From NCBI GenBank assembly GCA_028289505.1, contig JANQPK010000074.1, positions 1 to 13,047 of the forward strand: a DNA stretch of 13,047 nt, given 5' to 3'. The notes beneath the pieces were generated by a model. That model was not told the origin of the DNA, searched no databases, and saw nothing but the letters and a program-made list of their open reading frames with translations. This document shows positions 1 through 8,138 of this stretch, piece by piece. A program made the translations under genes and the position numbers. The stretch's first letter is position 1, and every line of letters begins with the position of its first letter. This stretch comes from Cyclobacteriaceae bacterium (GTDB taxonomy: Bacteria > Bacteroidota > Bacteroidia > Cytophagales > Cyclobacteriaceae).

Positions 1-2434
1 AGGTCATTTGAGTGAGGTCATTGGTACCAAATGAAAAGAAATCTGCCTGTTCGGCTATCTTATCAGCTACCAGCGCGGCGCGCGGTACCTCAATCATTGT
101 CCCTATTGGACATTCGATGGTGTCGTTTTGTTCTTCAAAAACCTTCTGCATTTCATCTAAAGCAAATTGCTTTTGTAGCTTAAATTCATTGACGTGCCCC
201 ACAAGTGGGATCATAATCTCCGGTCTGGCTTTGAGGCCTCTTTTCTTTAAATTGAGCGCAGCTTGAATCACAGCCCGCACTTGCATCCGGGTTATCTCAG
301 GATAGGTATTTCCTAATCTACAACCACGATGTCCCAGCATAGGGTTCATCTCCTTAAGGGAGTCAACTTTTTTGGTAATTTCCGTCACACTGATTCCCAT
401 GGTGGAAGCCATTTTCTTCTGCAATCCTGGTGTGGTTGGAATAAACTCATGCAATGGGGGATCTAAAAGACGGATGGTAACCGTATTCCCCTCCATAACC
501 TCCAGAATTTGTTCAAAATCTCCCTGCTGCATGGGGAGCAATTTATCTAATGCCTGCTTCCTTCCAACTTCATCGAGGGCCAAAATCATTTCTCTCATGG
601 CATTTATGCGGTCGTCTCCAAAGAACATATGCTCAGTTCTGCATAAGCCTATCCCGGTGGCGCCTAGTTTTAGGGCCAGTTCAGCAGCCTCAGGAGTATC
701 CGCGTTAGTGCGTACTTGCAGCTGAGCGTATCTTTGCGCCATCTGCATCAGTTCGCCAAAATCACCACTTAATTCAGGGGCAACCGTATCCAACATACCT
801 TTATAGACCAGTCCGGTGGAACCATCGATTGATATCCAATCTCCAGGTCTGAATATTTCATTTCCCACAGTCATGATTTGCTTCTCATAATTTATTCTCA
901 AAGCTCCTGCACCACAAATACAGCATTTTCCCATCCCCCTGGCTACCACTGCTGCATGGGAAGTCATGCCCCCTCGTGCTGTCAGAATACCCTGTGCAGA
1001 GGTCATACCTGGAAGGTCATCAGGTGAGGTTTCTACCCGTACCAAAATCACCTTTTGTCCACGTTGTGATAAATGTTCCGCTTCATGAGAAGAAAACACA
1101 ATTTTACCGCTAGCAGCCCCTGGAGAGGCAGGTAGACCTTCGCAGAGCTTGTCTGCTTTTTCTAGCCCATCTTTTTTAAAGATTGGATGCAACAGTTCAT
1201 CCATTTTACCGGGATCCATACGCAATAAGGCCATACTCTCATCAATGCGATTTTCCTTCATCATATCTATGGCTATCTTTACCATACTGGCTCCTGTCCT
1301 TTTACCGGTCCTGGTCTGTAACATCCATAACTTTCCTTCTTGGATGGTAAACTCCAGATCCTGCATGTCATTGAAATGATCCTCCAAGCGTTGCTGATAT
1401 TCATGAAGATCCTGGTACACTTTGGGCATGTATTCTTCAAGCGATGGAAAATGCTTTTGACGTTCATCTTCATCCACACCCATTAATTTAGCCCATTCCC
1501 GAGACGCATGTAAGGTTATTTGAAGCGGTGTACGAGTGCCTGCTACCACATCCTCACCCTGGGCGTTGATCAGATATTCTCCATTGAACCGGTTTTCGCC
1601 GGTGGCAGCATTCCTGGTAAATGCCACTCCTGAACCGGAATCGTCTCCCATGTTTCCAAATACCATAGCCTGGACATTACAGGCGGTTCCCCACTCTTCC
1701 GGGATGTCATGAAGTTGACGATAGTAAACTGCTCTTGGCAGAAACCAACTGTCAAATACTGCCAACATGCAGTTCCATAGTTGTTCCCATGGGTCCGTGG
1801 GGAAGTCCCGATTGGTAAGTTTTCTTATCACCGCCTTAAACTCCGCTACAATTTCCTGTAGGTCCTGAACTGAAAGCTCCTGATCTGAACTTAAGTGTTT
1901 TTTGGTCTTCTTTACCGCCAGTATATGCTCAAAAACATCCTCAGTTTCATCTGATAGGTTGTTGATCTTCATTACTACGTCACCATACATTTGAATAAAT
2001 CGGCGGTAGGAATCCCAGGCAAATCTCTCATTACCGGTGAAAGCGATAAGACCTTTTATAGATTGATCATTTAATCCGATATTAAGCACCGTATCCATCA
2101 TTCCTGGCATTGAATCCCTGGCTCCAGAACGGACTGAAAGTAAGCAAGGACGTTCATCAGATCCGAAAGTAGTGCCCATTACCTTCTCTATCTCAGCGAT
2201 ACCAGTTTCGACTTCCTGCTTCAGTAGTGGTTTTAATTTTTCATAGCCACCTTGCTGATATTCAGCACAAACCTCGGTTGTCAAGGTAAATCCTGGGGGA
2301 ACATTAACTCCCAAGCGGCACATCTCAGCAATATTGGCACCCTTTCCTCCCAGTAAAGGCTTCATATCTTTACCACCTTCGGTGGTGTGGGGTCCAAACA
2401 TGTAAACTCGTTTTGTTGTGGCGGTGGTGGTCAT
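1..2434 (-). CDS. ppdK: Pyruvate, phosphate dikinase (PPDK), C-terminus cut by window edge
   Basis: PPDK interconverts pyruvate + ATP + Pi and phosphoenolpyruvate + AMP + PPi in the cytosol, serving gluconeogenesis or PPi-linked glycolysis. I translated the frame from the ATG at 2434 and it stays open to base 1, giving 811 codons of a protein usually about 870-910 residues long. The N-terminal ATP-grasp region carries the GGKGANIAEM motif near residue 30, GARDSMPGMMDTV near 105, and GEYLINAQGEDVVAG. The central phosphohistidine domain has GGMTSHAAVVARGMG with the swinging catalytic His at about residue 493; the Thr two residues earlier is the known site of regulatory phosphorylation in the family. 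The C-terminal PEP/pyruvate barrel starts near 560 and shows GLCRTEHMFF (about 600) and FGTNDLTQ (about 803). The catalytic Cys near the C-terminus would lie outside the window. Start choice: Met1 gives a short lead before the conserved VYMFG; no clear Shine-Dalgarno. It is divergent from the DoxX gene. Identification is very secure. Confidence 0.97.
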   Translation of the reverse strand, partial: MTTTATTKRVYMFGPHTTEGGKDMKPLLGGKGANIAEMCRLGVNVPPGFTLTTEVCAEYQQGGYEKLKPLLKQEVETGIAEIEKVMGTTFGSDERPCLLSVRSGARDSMPGMMDTVLNIGLNDQSIKGLIAFTGNERFAWDSYRRFIQMYGDVVMKINNLSDETEDVFEHILAVKKTKKHLSSDQELSVQDLQEIVAEFKAVIRKLTNRDFPTDPWEQLWNCMLAVFDSWFLPRAVYYRQLHDIPEEWGTACNVQAMVFGNMGDDSGSGVAFTRNAATGENRFNGEYLINAQGEDVVAGTRTPLQITLHASREWAKLMGVDEDERQKHFPSLEEYMPKVYQDLHEYQQRLEDHFNDMQDLEFTIQEGKLWMLQTRTGKRTGASMVKIAIDMMKENRIDESMALLRMDPGKMDELLHPIFKKDGLEKADKLCEGLPASPGAASGKIVFSSHEAEHLSQRGQKVILVRVETSPDDLPGMTSAQGILTARGGMTSHAAVVARGMGKCCICGAGALRINYEKQIMTVGNEIFRPGDWISIDGSTGLVYKGMLDTVAPELSGDFGELMQMAQRYAQLQVRTNADTPEAAELALKLGATGIGLCRTEHMFFGDDRINAMREMILALDEVGRKQALDKLLPMQQGDFEQILEVMEGNTVTIRLLDPPLHEFIPTTPGLQKKMASTMGISVTEITKKVDSLKEMNPMLGHRGCRLGNTYPEITRMQVRAVIQAALNLKKRGLKARPEIMIPLVGHVNEFKLQKQFALDEMQKVFEEQNDTIECPIGTMIEVPRAALVADKIAEQADFFSFGTNDLTQMT

Positions 2435-2512
2435 CTTGTAGCTATTTAGATTCAAAGAGATTTGTATTGCATTGTGCGCTTATAAAGTCTGTGCAATGAA
2501 CATGGGAAATGC

Positions 2513-2555
2513 ATGATTATCCATGTGAAATGTCACACGGTTAACTGATAATCAT
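2513..2555. promoter_or_regulatory. Nested palindromes in the ppdK/doxX divergent intergenic region
   Basis: The 198 bp between the two divergent starts (2435-2632) hold no gene. Within it, a perfect 9-bp inverted repeat ATGATTATC (2513-2521) / GATAATCAT (2547-2555) encloses a second, perfect palindrome, TGTGAAATGTCACA (2524-2537). The inner site has the half-sites TGTGA and TCACA of CRP-type operators, but with a 4-base spacer as in FNR sites instead of the 6 bases of CRP. A CRP/FNR-family regulator is therefore a reasonable guess for one or both genes. This is motif reading only. The two palindromes are not exactly concentric, so they may be unrelated. Confidence 0.4.
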
Positions 2556-2579
2556 CAAGTCCATGGCCATACCTTGATT

Positions 2580-2611
2580 CTTGGTGTTAGATTGGATATT
2601 CCCTACTTTAG
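2580..2611 (+). promoter_or_regulatory. Candidate Bacteroidota-type promoter for the DoxX gene
   Basis: TTG at 2581-2583 is followed after 20 bases by TACTTTAG (2604-2611). This matches the Bacteroidota sigma factor pattern TTG-N17-23-TAnnTTTG except for A in place of T at the next-to-last base. Transcription would start near 2618, leaving a short leader of about 15 bases before the ATG at 2633. Short AT-rich patterns like this occur by chance, so confidence is moderate to low. Confidence 0.4.
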
Positions 2612-2632
2612 AAAAATAAAAGTTAGAATACC

Positions 2633-3043
2633 ATGCTTACCAAACTGCTCAACCCCGATTTATCAAAAGCCCCCATGGACTTGGCGGTGCTGATTTTGAG
2701 AATATTTTCAGGAGCATTCATGATGACTCATGGTGTACCCAAAGTACAAAAAATCATGGGCGGTGATCTGAGTTTCGGAGATCCTATAGGACTGGGCCCA
2801 GAGATATCTTTGATCCTGACAGCCTTCGCCGAAGCATTTTGTGGATTATTGATCGTATTGGGGTTAGGCACACGTTTAGCAAGTATACCTCTAATCATCA
2901 CTATGGGAGTAGCAGGTTTCATTCACCATGCCTCAGACCCCTTCGGAGGAAAAGAAAAGGCATTGTTATTCCTATTGATATTTGTGGTATTGTTAATTAC
3001 TGGTGGTGGAAAATATTCAATGGAGCAAAGAATTGTTAATTGA
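2633..3043 (+). CDS. DoxX family membrane protein
   Basis: A 136-residue integral inner-membrane protein of the DoxX family. Members are four-helix proteins of poorly defined role; some are linked to thiosulfate:quinone oxidation or to thiol and oxidative stress, and most in Bacteroidota are uncharacterised. Family signs are the first helix region with LRIFSGAFMMTHGVPKV (about 22-38), the second segment FAEAFCGLLIVLGLGTR (65-81) and a third with the downstream GFIHHASDPF (95-104). Hydrophobic helices lie at roughly 14-32, 57-78, 81-98 and 108-124. Length is typical of the family. The ATG at 2633 starts just before the first conserved segment and follows the candidate promoter closely; there is no Shine-Dalgarno. 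It is a single-gene unit, divergent from ppdK and convergent with the hybrid regulator, with only 9 bp between their stop codons. No specific substrate or partner can be read from the context. Confidence 0.88.
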   Translation: MLTKLLNPDLSKAPMDLAVLILRIFSGAFMMTHGVPKVQKIMGGDLSFGDPIGLGPEISLILTAFAEAFCGLLIVLGLGTRLASIPLIITMGVAGFIHHASDPFGGKEKALLFLLIFVVLLITGGGKYSMEQRIVN

Positions 3044-3046
3044 ATA
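3014..3046 (-). terminator. Weak candidate hairpin after the hybrid regulator
   Basis: A perfect 8-bp inverted repeat TATTCAAT (3014-3021) / ATTGAATA (3039-3046), with a 17-base loop, lies just past the regulator's stop. Read on the minus strand it is followed by TTTTCC. It overlaps the 3' end of the DoxX gene. The stem is AT-rich, the loop long and the T run short, so it would be a poor intrinsic terminator. Confidence 0.22.
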
Positions 3047-3052
3047 AAGTAC

Positions 3053-3084
3053 TCAATCATGATGTGTTGATTGATATTTTTTCT
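3053..3084 (+). terminator. Candidate intrinsic terminator of the DoxX gene
   Basis: Ten bases after the DoxX stop, TCAATCA (3053-3059) pairs perfectly with TGATTGA (3068-3074) across an 8-base loop, and the second arm runs straight into TATTTTTTCTT on the plus strand. This is the layout of a Rho-independent terminator, although the stem has only two G:C pairs. It lies entirely inside the last codons of the convergent regulator gene. Confidence 0.5.
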
Positions 3085-6000
3085 TGTATGCACTGGGCAC
3101 CAATCCGAACTGCTGCTTGAAGCATTTAGTAAAATAGCTTAGATTATTGAATCCAACTGCGTAAGCTACTTCACTGGTATTGCCATAATTCTGTATGATC
3201 AGCTGGGCCGCTTTTTTCAACCTGATACTGCGAATGAAGGAGTTAGGTGATAGTCCTGTAAGGGTAAGTAACTTGCGATACAATTGTGCATGACTAAGAC
3301 CCAACTTTTTTGCAAACTCTTGCACCGAAAACTCGTGATTCTCCAACTGGTCCTCAACCGTCTTAACCGCCAGTTGGAGGAATTTCTGGTCTATACCAAC
3401 TACGGTTTCAATGTCTCCTTTTAGGGTTAATTGTCTGCCGAAAAACTTTCGGTATTGATTCATTTTATCCAAATGATTCCTAACCTTTAGTCTTAACTCT
3501 ACCTCTCCAAATGGTTTAGTCAAATAATCATCTGATCCCAATTCAAGTCCTTTCAGTAAGCTATCCTGATCTGTTTTGGCAGTGATAAAGATGAAAGGGA
3601 TATGTGCGGTTGAATTTCGATTTCGAATTTTATCACAGAACTCATATCCATCCATTCCAGGCATCATCACATCGCACAGGATCAGATCAGGTATATGCTG
3701 ATCAGCCAGCGCAAACCCTTCTACCCCATCGCCAGCTTCCAGGAAATGAAAATCTTCTCCCAGGCAAATCCGAAGGTATTCACGCATTTGAGCATTGTCT
3801 TCTACAATGAGTAATACTGGATACTGCGACCCGGTTGCATCCTTTGCTTTTAGTCTTGTTTGGGGCTTGCGAGATTTTTCAACCTTCTGCCTTATTTGGG
3901 CTTTATGGCCAAACTCTGGCTGCTGCCAAGGTAGTGTAACGGTAAATGTCGAACCAACGCCAGGTTTACTGCTAACCTCTATGGTGCCATGGTGCAAATG
4001 CACCAACTGTTGTGCGAGTTCCAAACCAATACCTGATCCTTCATAATCATTTTGATTATCGTAGCTGATCTGATAGAACCTATCAAATATGTTACGCTGT
4101 TCTTTTTCGGGAATTCCAACTCCCGAATCTCGTACCATTACCCTAACTACCTTATCTTCAGCTAACGTTGACAACACCACCTCACCACCTTCAGGTGTGA
4201 ATTTGATGGCATTGCTTAATAGATTAAAAAATACCTGTCTGATTTTTTCGGTATCAATTAGCAGATGTATGTCGTCTATACTGTAATCAAAAGTGAGACT
4301 GATGTTTTTCATAGAGGCTGCAGAGTGGAAACTGGCAACCACTGATCGGAGCAATTCGGTCAGGTTTTGATGCTCACAGTGCAACTGCATTTTGCCTCGG
4401 TCAATCTTAGTCAAATCAAGTAATTGATTTACTAAACGCAACATTCGATCGCCATTATGCGACATCATATCCAGCAAGGCAGCACTATCTCCTTTGAAAG
4501 TTCCTGCTCTAAGTGCTCTAAGTGGGCCTGTAATCAGGGTAAGTGGAGTACGTAGCTCATGCGATATATTTGTGAAAAAATCATTTTTCGCCTGATTGAT
4601 CTCTTCAAGGGATTTGGCTTTTTGCCTGAGTACAAAACGCTTTTTCTCATAGTATATCAGCCCGATTATCAAACCAAGTCCACTCAAACTAAAGATGGAA
4701 TAAGCCCACCAGGTTTTCCACCAAGGTGGATTAATAACGATGTTCAGGCTGCTACCCTGATGATTCCAAAGACCATCACTATTGGAGGCAATGACCTTAA
4801 AAGTATAATGTCCCGGGGAAAGTTCAGCATAGGTCACGGTTCGATTCAAATCAGCAGGGGACCAATCCTCATCAATACCCTCCATCCGATAACGAAACTT
4901 ATTCATTTCAGGGTTGGTGTAATCAAGGGCGGAGAACTCCAAAGAAAATGAAGTCCTGTATGGCAACTCCAAGGTCTTGGTGTCAAATATGGCTCGATTC
5001 AATACCGGTTTACCAGAAAGGGTGTCCCGAATGCCTACTGATTGATTGAATATTTTAAGATCGGTAATTACTACCGGGGGCACATAGACGTTGTAGGGTG
5101 TTTGTTTACTTCTGAACCTGGTCAGGTTTGAAGGCCACGCCAGGTATAGGTCTTCATCATGGTCAAAAAAGGCATCAACCAAAGTCTCTGCCAGTATCTC
5201 AGTAGACAGCCCATCTTTCTTATCAAAAGTTTCCAATCGTTGATGGTCTTTTGCTGTCTTTAACAATCCCCTAGGAAACAATACCCAAAGAGCATTTTTT
5301 GTTCCTTTTACGGTAACGGTAAAATTCTCTGGTAATAGATGATTGTAACACTCAATTCTGTCATAGTTGAAAACCAATGAATCAAAATCAGTAAGTCTCA
5401 TCCCATAGAGTCCAGTATTGGTTCCAATCCAAGCATTTTGTAGATCCAGGTAAACGGATTTTATGGATCCACTATAGGGCACCTTAAGGTTGAAAAACTG
5501 AGATTTTTCCTGGTTAAATACCATCACCCCATTGACGTTGGTAAACCAAAGGTTGCCATCAAAATCCTCTGTGGTTCCCCGAAGTTCGTTAATGCTGGAA
5601 TTGGTGTGTAACTTGTATGCTCCGGTTTCGGGTGAGATTTCCACTAACATTGAGCCACTTGCCCAGATAGTGCCGTTTTTATCCTCATATATTTCTGAGA
5701 GTGGGTGTAGGGCAGATTTTTCTATACTTCCAGGTTTTAGGTCGTTTAAATATTTTCTGATAGCTCCATTCGGAAAATAGCGCTCTAAACCCGAAGAAGA
5801 TGCCACCCATAAGCTGCTATCTGCTGCCTGCAGCAGGCTTGAAACGCCTTGGAATTTCGTACTAAAATCATTAATTGTAGTTAATCCAGCTCCATCCAAT
5901 TCCAACTGGTAAAGGCCCTTATCCGTACCAACCCAAAAAATACCCTGTTTATGATGAATGACTGAAGCAATACTGTCCTCAAAAGGGTAATCATAACTGC

Positions 6001-7081
6001 TAAATTTGCGCTTACCTGGCTTAAAAGAGCTCACACCTTTACTCCCATTATGTAACCAGATTATTCCAGACCCATCTCTTAACAATGGAATATTAGAGTC
6101 CAGCGTATAGTATACCACTTCATCCGTTTGAAGATTATATCGGACGATACCACCTTGATTATTCGACATACCTTGTGGGTTGGCTATCCACAGGAAATTC
6201 CGGTCTCTAATGAAGTAGCCGTTTACACTGGACCTGTAAGGCTTTGGTAATTTAAGAAGCGGTGAAACACTGTGTGATTTTTTATCCAGTATGGTTGGAC
6301 CTAAGGTGGATTCTAGAATTAGTTTGCCTGCCTTAAAATCATTGATATTGTCAAAATACGCCGGTTCCTGACCAACACCATGATAAACAAATTGGTACGG
6401 TTTGAACCCTGAGGAAACAGAATCAAATTGGTAAAGTCCGTGATTGGTGGCTGCCCATAATTCCCCATCCTGATCCCTGAACAAATCCCAAACTTTATCA
6501 TTATGATCCATGATAATATCAGGATCAACTTGGAAACTTATTATCTCACCGGTTTTCTTGTTAATTCTACTAACCAAACCACCCACACTGTGTCCAATCC
6601 AAATAAAATGAGGTGGATCAAAAAATAGGTCATATATCTGATCCACTGGAAGAGCAGTGTTACGACTAGCATAACTATAAGATTGCTCGGTTTTCGGATT
6701 GAATCGCTCGAGGGGTCGATACAGTCTGGATATCCAAATCTCTCCCTCGTTATCCAGAACCAAATCTAGTACTCGGTCTGCGCCGATATCGAGATCATCA
6801 TCCAGCTTATATGGATAAAGCCTGAAATTGTGTCCATCAAAGCGGGTTAAACCACCAGCAGTACCCAACCAGATAAATCCGTTATGGTCTTCTAAGGCAC
6901 CTCTTACCCAGTGGGTTGGCAAACCATCCTCTATGGTGTAGTTGTTGAGCAGCGGTTGGTCCGCCCAACCTACAAGGTCCTTTTTTACTGTAGGGGCCTG
7001 ACCTTTCACTCCACTTCCGTACAATATCAGGCCAAACGTCAACCCGCAGGTGAACGCCAACACACTGATAGATTGTCTCAT
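3053..7081 (-). CDS. Hybrid two-component system sensor/regulator (HTCS, one-protein)
   Basis: A 1342-residue membrane-spanning signal transducer with sensor, kinase, receiver and DNA-binding output in one chain. A signal peptide (1-28, ending GVKGQ) leads to a periplasmic sensor with about 13 recognisable WxG-type propeller repeats (for example IWLGTAGGL at 70-78, FWVGTDKGL at 382-390, LWFTNVNGV at 511-519), fitting two seven-bladed propellers (about 45-660). A Y_Y_Y domain (about 700-785) and one membrane helix (about 790-811) follow. The histidine kinase has FFTNISHELRTPL with phospho-His 841, N-box Asn 957, DSGVGI (985-990) and GSGIGL (1015-1020). The receiver has acidic E1094/D1095, phospho-Asp 1137, Thr 1167 and Lys 1189. 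The AraC-type helix-turn-helix pair spans about 1230-1336. All catalytic residues are present. In this family the propellers bind oligosaccharides and the protein activates a polysaccharide-use locus. The beta-barrel gene lies 123 bp upstream in the same direction. The target and ligand cannot be read from the sequence. Confidence 0.96.
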   Translation of the reverse strand: MRQSISVLAFTCGLTFGLILYGSGVKGQAPTVKKDLVGWADQPLLNNYTIEDGLPTHWVRGALEDHNGFIWLGTAGGLTRFDGHNFRLYPYKLDDDLDIGADRVLDLVLDNEGEIWISRLYRPLERFNPKTEQSYSYASRNTALPVDQIYDLFFDPPHFIWIGHSVGGLVSRINKKTGEIISFQVDPDIIMDHNDKVWDLFRDQDGELWAATNHGLYQFDSVSSGFKPYQFVYHGVGQEPAYFDNINDFKAGKLILESTLGPTILDKKSHSVSPLLKLPKPYRSSVNGYFIRDRNFLWIANPQGMSNNQGGIVRYNLQTDEVVYYTLDSNIPLLRDGSGIIWLHNGSKGVSSFKPGKRKFSSYDYPFEDSIASVIHHKQGIFWVGTDKGLYQLELDGAGLTTINDFSTKFQGVSSLLQAADSSLWVASSSGLERYFPNGAIRKYLNDLKPGSIEKSALHPLSEIYEDKNGTIWASGSMLVEISPETGAYKLHTNSSINELRGTTEDFDGNLWFTNVNGVMVFNQEKSQFFNLKVPYSGSIKSVYLDLQNAWIGTNTGLYGMRLTDFDSLVFNYDRIECYNHLLPENFTVTVKGTKNALWVLFPRGLLKTAKDHQRLETFDKKDGLSTEILAETLVDAFFDHDEDLYLAWPSNLTRFRSKQTPYNVYVPPVVITDLKIFNQSVGIRDTLSGKPVLNRAIFDTKTLELPYRTSFSLEFSALDYTNPEMNKFRYRMEGIDEDWSPADLNRTVTYAELSPGHYTFKVIASNSDGLWNHQGSSLNIVINPPWWKTWWAYSIFSLSGLGLIIGLIYYEKKRFVLRQKAKSLEEINQAKNDFFTNISHELRTPLTLITGPLRALRAGTFKGDSAALLDMMSHNGDRMLRLVNQLLDLTKIDRGKMQLHCEHQNLTELLRSVVASFHSAASMKNISLTFDYSIDDIHLLIDTEKIRQVFFNLLSNAIKFTPEGGEVVLSTLAEDKVVRVMVRDSGVGIPEKEQRNIFDRFYQISYDNQNDYEGSGIGLELAQQLVHLHHGTIEVSSKPGVGSTFTVTLPWQQPEFGHKAQIRQKVEKSRKPQTRLKAKDATGSQYPVLLIVEDNAQMREYLRICLGEDFHFLEAGDGVEGFALADQHIPDLILCDVMMPGMDGYEFCDKIRNRNSTAHIPFIFITAKTDQDSLLKGLELGSDDYLTKPFGEVELRLKVRNHLDKMNQYRKFFGRQLTLKGDIETVVGIDQKFLQLAVKTVEDQLENHEFSVQEFAKKLGLSHAQLYRKLLTLTGLSPNSFIRSIRLKKAAQLIIQNYGNTSEVAYAVGFNNLSYFTKCFKQQFGLVPSAYKKKYQSTHHD

Positions 7082-7144
7082 GATTAACCTAATCCTATAT
7101 CCTTATAGGCCAATTTTAAAGTGTTGACCTTTTCCTATAAAGTA

Positions 7145-7167
7145 CACAATTTGTCGGGAAAATTGTG
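7145..7167. promoter_or_regulatory. Perfect 8-bp inverted repeat upstream of the hybrid regulator
   Basis: CACAATTT (7145-7152) and AAATTGTG (7160-7167) are exact reverse complements separated by 7 bases. They sit in the 123-bp gap between the 3' end of the beta-barrel gene and the start of the regulator. On the minus strand there is no T run after the hairpin, so an operator, possibly for autoregulation, seems more likely than an intrinsic terminator. No convincing promoter was seen beside it. Confidence 0.35.
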
Positions 7168-7204
7168 AATAATAAATTGGGATAAAGATGATTACAGTGA
7201 AGAA

Positions 7205-8020
7205 TTATCGTCGTTGACTCCAAACTCCACCGAACATGTAGTGGACACCTACCTGAAATCCTACTAGTAGATTAGCGCGACGGCCAAACAGATCTTCTGC
7301 TATATTGCTGTTCTGTTTCATTAAGGCAATTAATTCATCGTTTCGCATGTCAGTCAGGGAGTAGTTCACTCTAAGTAAAGTGGAAAGATAGATATTATCC
7401 GTTAAATCAATGTCCACTCCCAGGTTTCCGGCAAACTGCACCTGAGTTTTCTTAAATTCTGCCAATGGGTCTTGCGCGGAAATGCTTAGCAATTCTGTTT
7501 TATCCACTGCTGGTACATCATAGGTTCCATCCCCATTCTCGATAGCCCCATCTGGTAGGGATACACCTTGGGGTATTTCCTGGGTAGACGCGGCATATTC
7601 CAGTGTTTCCCTACCTTGTGTTAAAATAGCCAGCTGCGGTCCTAATGAAAAGTTCATGCGGGCGCGGGACGATCCACCACCCATAAATTTAAACAACAAT
7701 GGGATGTTTACGGATTGTAAATCTATTTGTCGCTCGCCAACCACAGTTTCAGCGATGTCAATTACTTGATAGATCTGCTCTTGATTAGTGAGTATGGTCT
7801 CCAGTTGAAGCCCAAAGCGGGGTCCAAAATCTACCCCAGCCGCTAATCCCACCGGGGAAAATGAATAACTGTAAGTGGCATTGTAACGGGGGTCATCGGC
7901 AAGTCCCTTGTCCAGCAAGAATGTAGTATTAATCCCGCTATTGACTCCAATATGGAATTTCTGGGCACTGGCTTGAAAGCTAAAAAATACAATTGATGAA
8001 AAGAAAAGCAGCTTTTTCAT
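7205..8020 (-). CDS. PorT-like outer-membrane beta-barrel protein
   Basis: A 271-residue exported protein of the outer-membrane beta-barrel class common in Bacteroidota (PorT/OmpW-like, OMP_b-brl family). A classical signal peptide ends at SASAQ-like ASAQ (17-20), and the mature chain begins KFHIGVNSGINTTF, typical of the first strand. Alternating hydrophobic strands follow, including SVNIPLLFKFMGG (103-115), MNFSLGPQLAILT (122-134), GVDIDLTDNIYLSTLLRVNYSL (about 201-222), and a C-terminal strand NLLVGFQVGVHYMFGG (250-265). A loop with NGDGTYDVP near 162-170 is probably surface-exposed. The fold suggests the outer membrane; no transport or enzymatic role can be assigned. The gene lies upstream of the hybrid regulator in the same direction, so the two may be co-transcribed. 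A decayed paralogue lies directly upstream. The ATG at 8020 is chosen because it gives an intact signal peptide. Confidence 0.85.
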   Translation of the reverse strand: MKKLLFFSSIVFFSFQASAQKFHIGVNSGINTTFLLDKGLADDPRYNATYSYSFSPVGLAAGVDFGPRFGLQLETILTNQEQIYQVIDIAETVVGERQIDLQSVNIPLLFKFMGGGSSRARMNFSLGPQLAILTQGRETLEYAASTQEIPQGVSLPDGAIENGDGTYDVPAVDKTELLSISAQDPLAEFKKTQVQFAGNLGVDIDLTDNIYLSTLLRVNYSLTDMRNDELIALMKQNSNIAEDLFGRRANLLVGFQVGVHYMFGGVWSQRR

Positions 8021-8024
8021 AATT

Positions 8025-8068
8025 CCATGGCATTATTGGCAATACCAAATTAAAGAAACAAGCCATGG
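8025..8068. repeat. Inverted repeat CCATGGC/GCCATGG in the beta-barrel gene's leader
   Basis: CCATGGC (8025-8031) and GCCATGG (8062-8068) are exact 7-bp reverse complements just upstream of the start at 8020. Between them lies a shorter pair, TTGG (8036-8039) / CCAA (8045-8048). Transcribed, this could form a hairpin close to the start codon. Each arm contains the self-complementary CCATGG, so chance is a real possibility. Confidence 0.25.
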
Positions 8069-8138
8069 TTATTTACTCAAATTTTAGCAGCAGTGACTAG
8101 TGTAAGATAAAGTGTAGTTTTGGTTCAGTTTAGTGCTT

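Noticed and set aside
4559..4951. 130-codon plus-strand open frame inside the hybrid regulator
   Set aside because: It is antisense to well-conserved kinase, membrane and Y_Y_Y coding sequence, has no family signature, and is a frame shadow.
7081..7144. TACTTTAT as the -7 element of a promoter for the hybrid regulator
   Set aside because: No TTG is found 17-23 bases upstream on the minus strand, so the match is too weak to report as a promoter.
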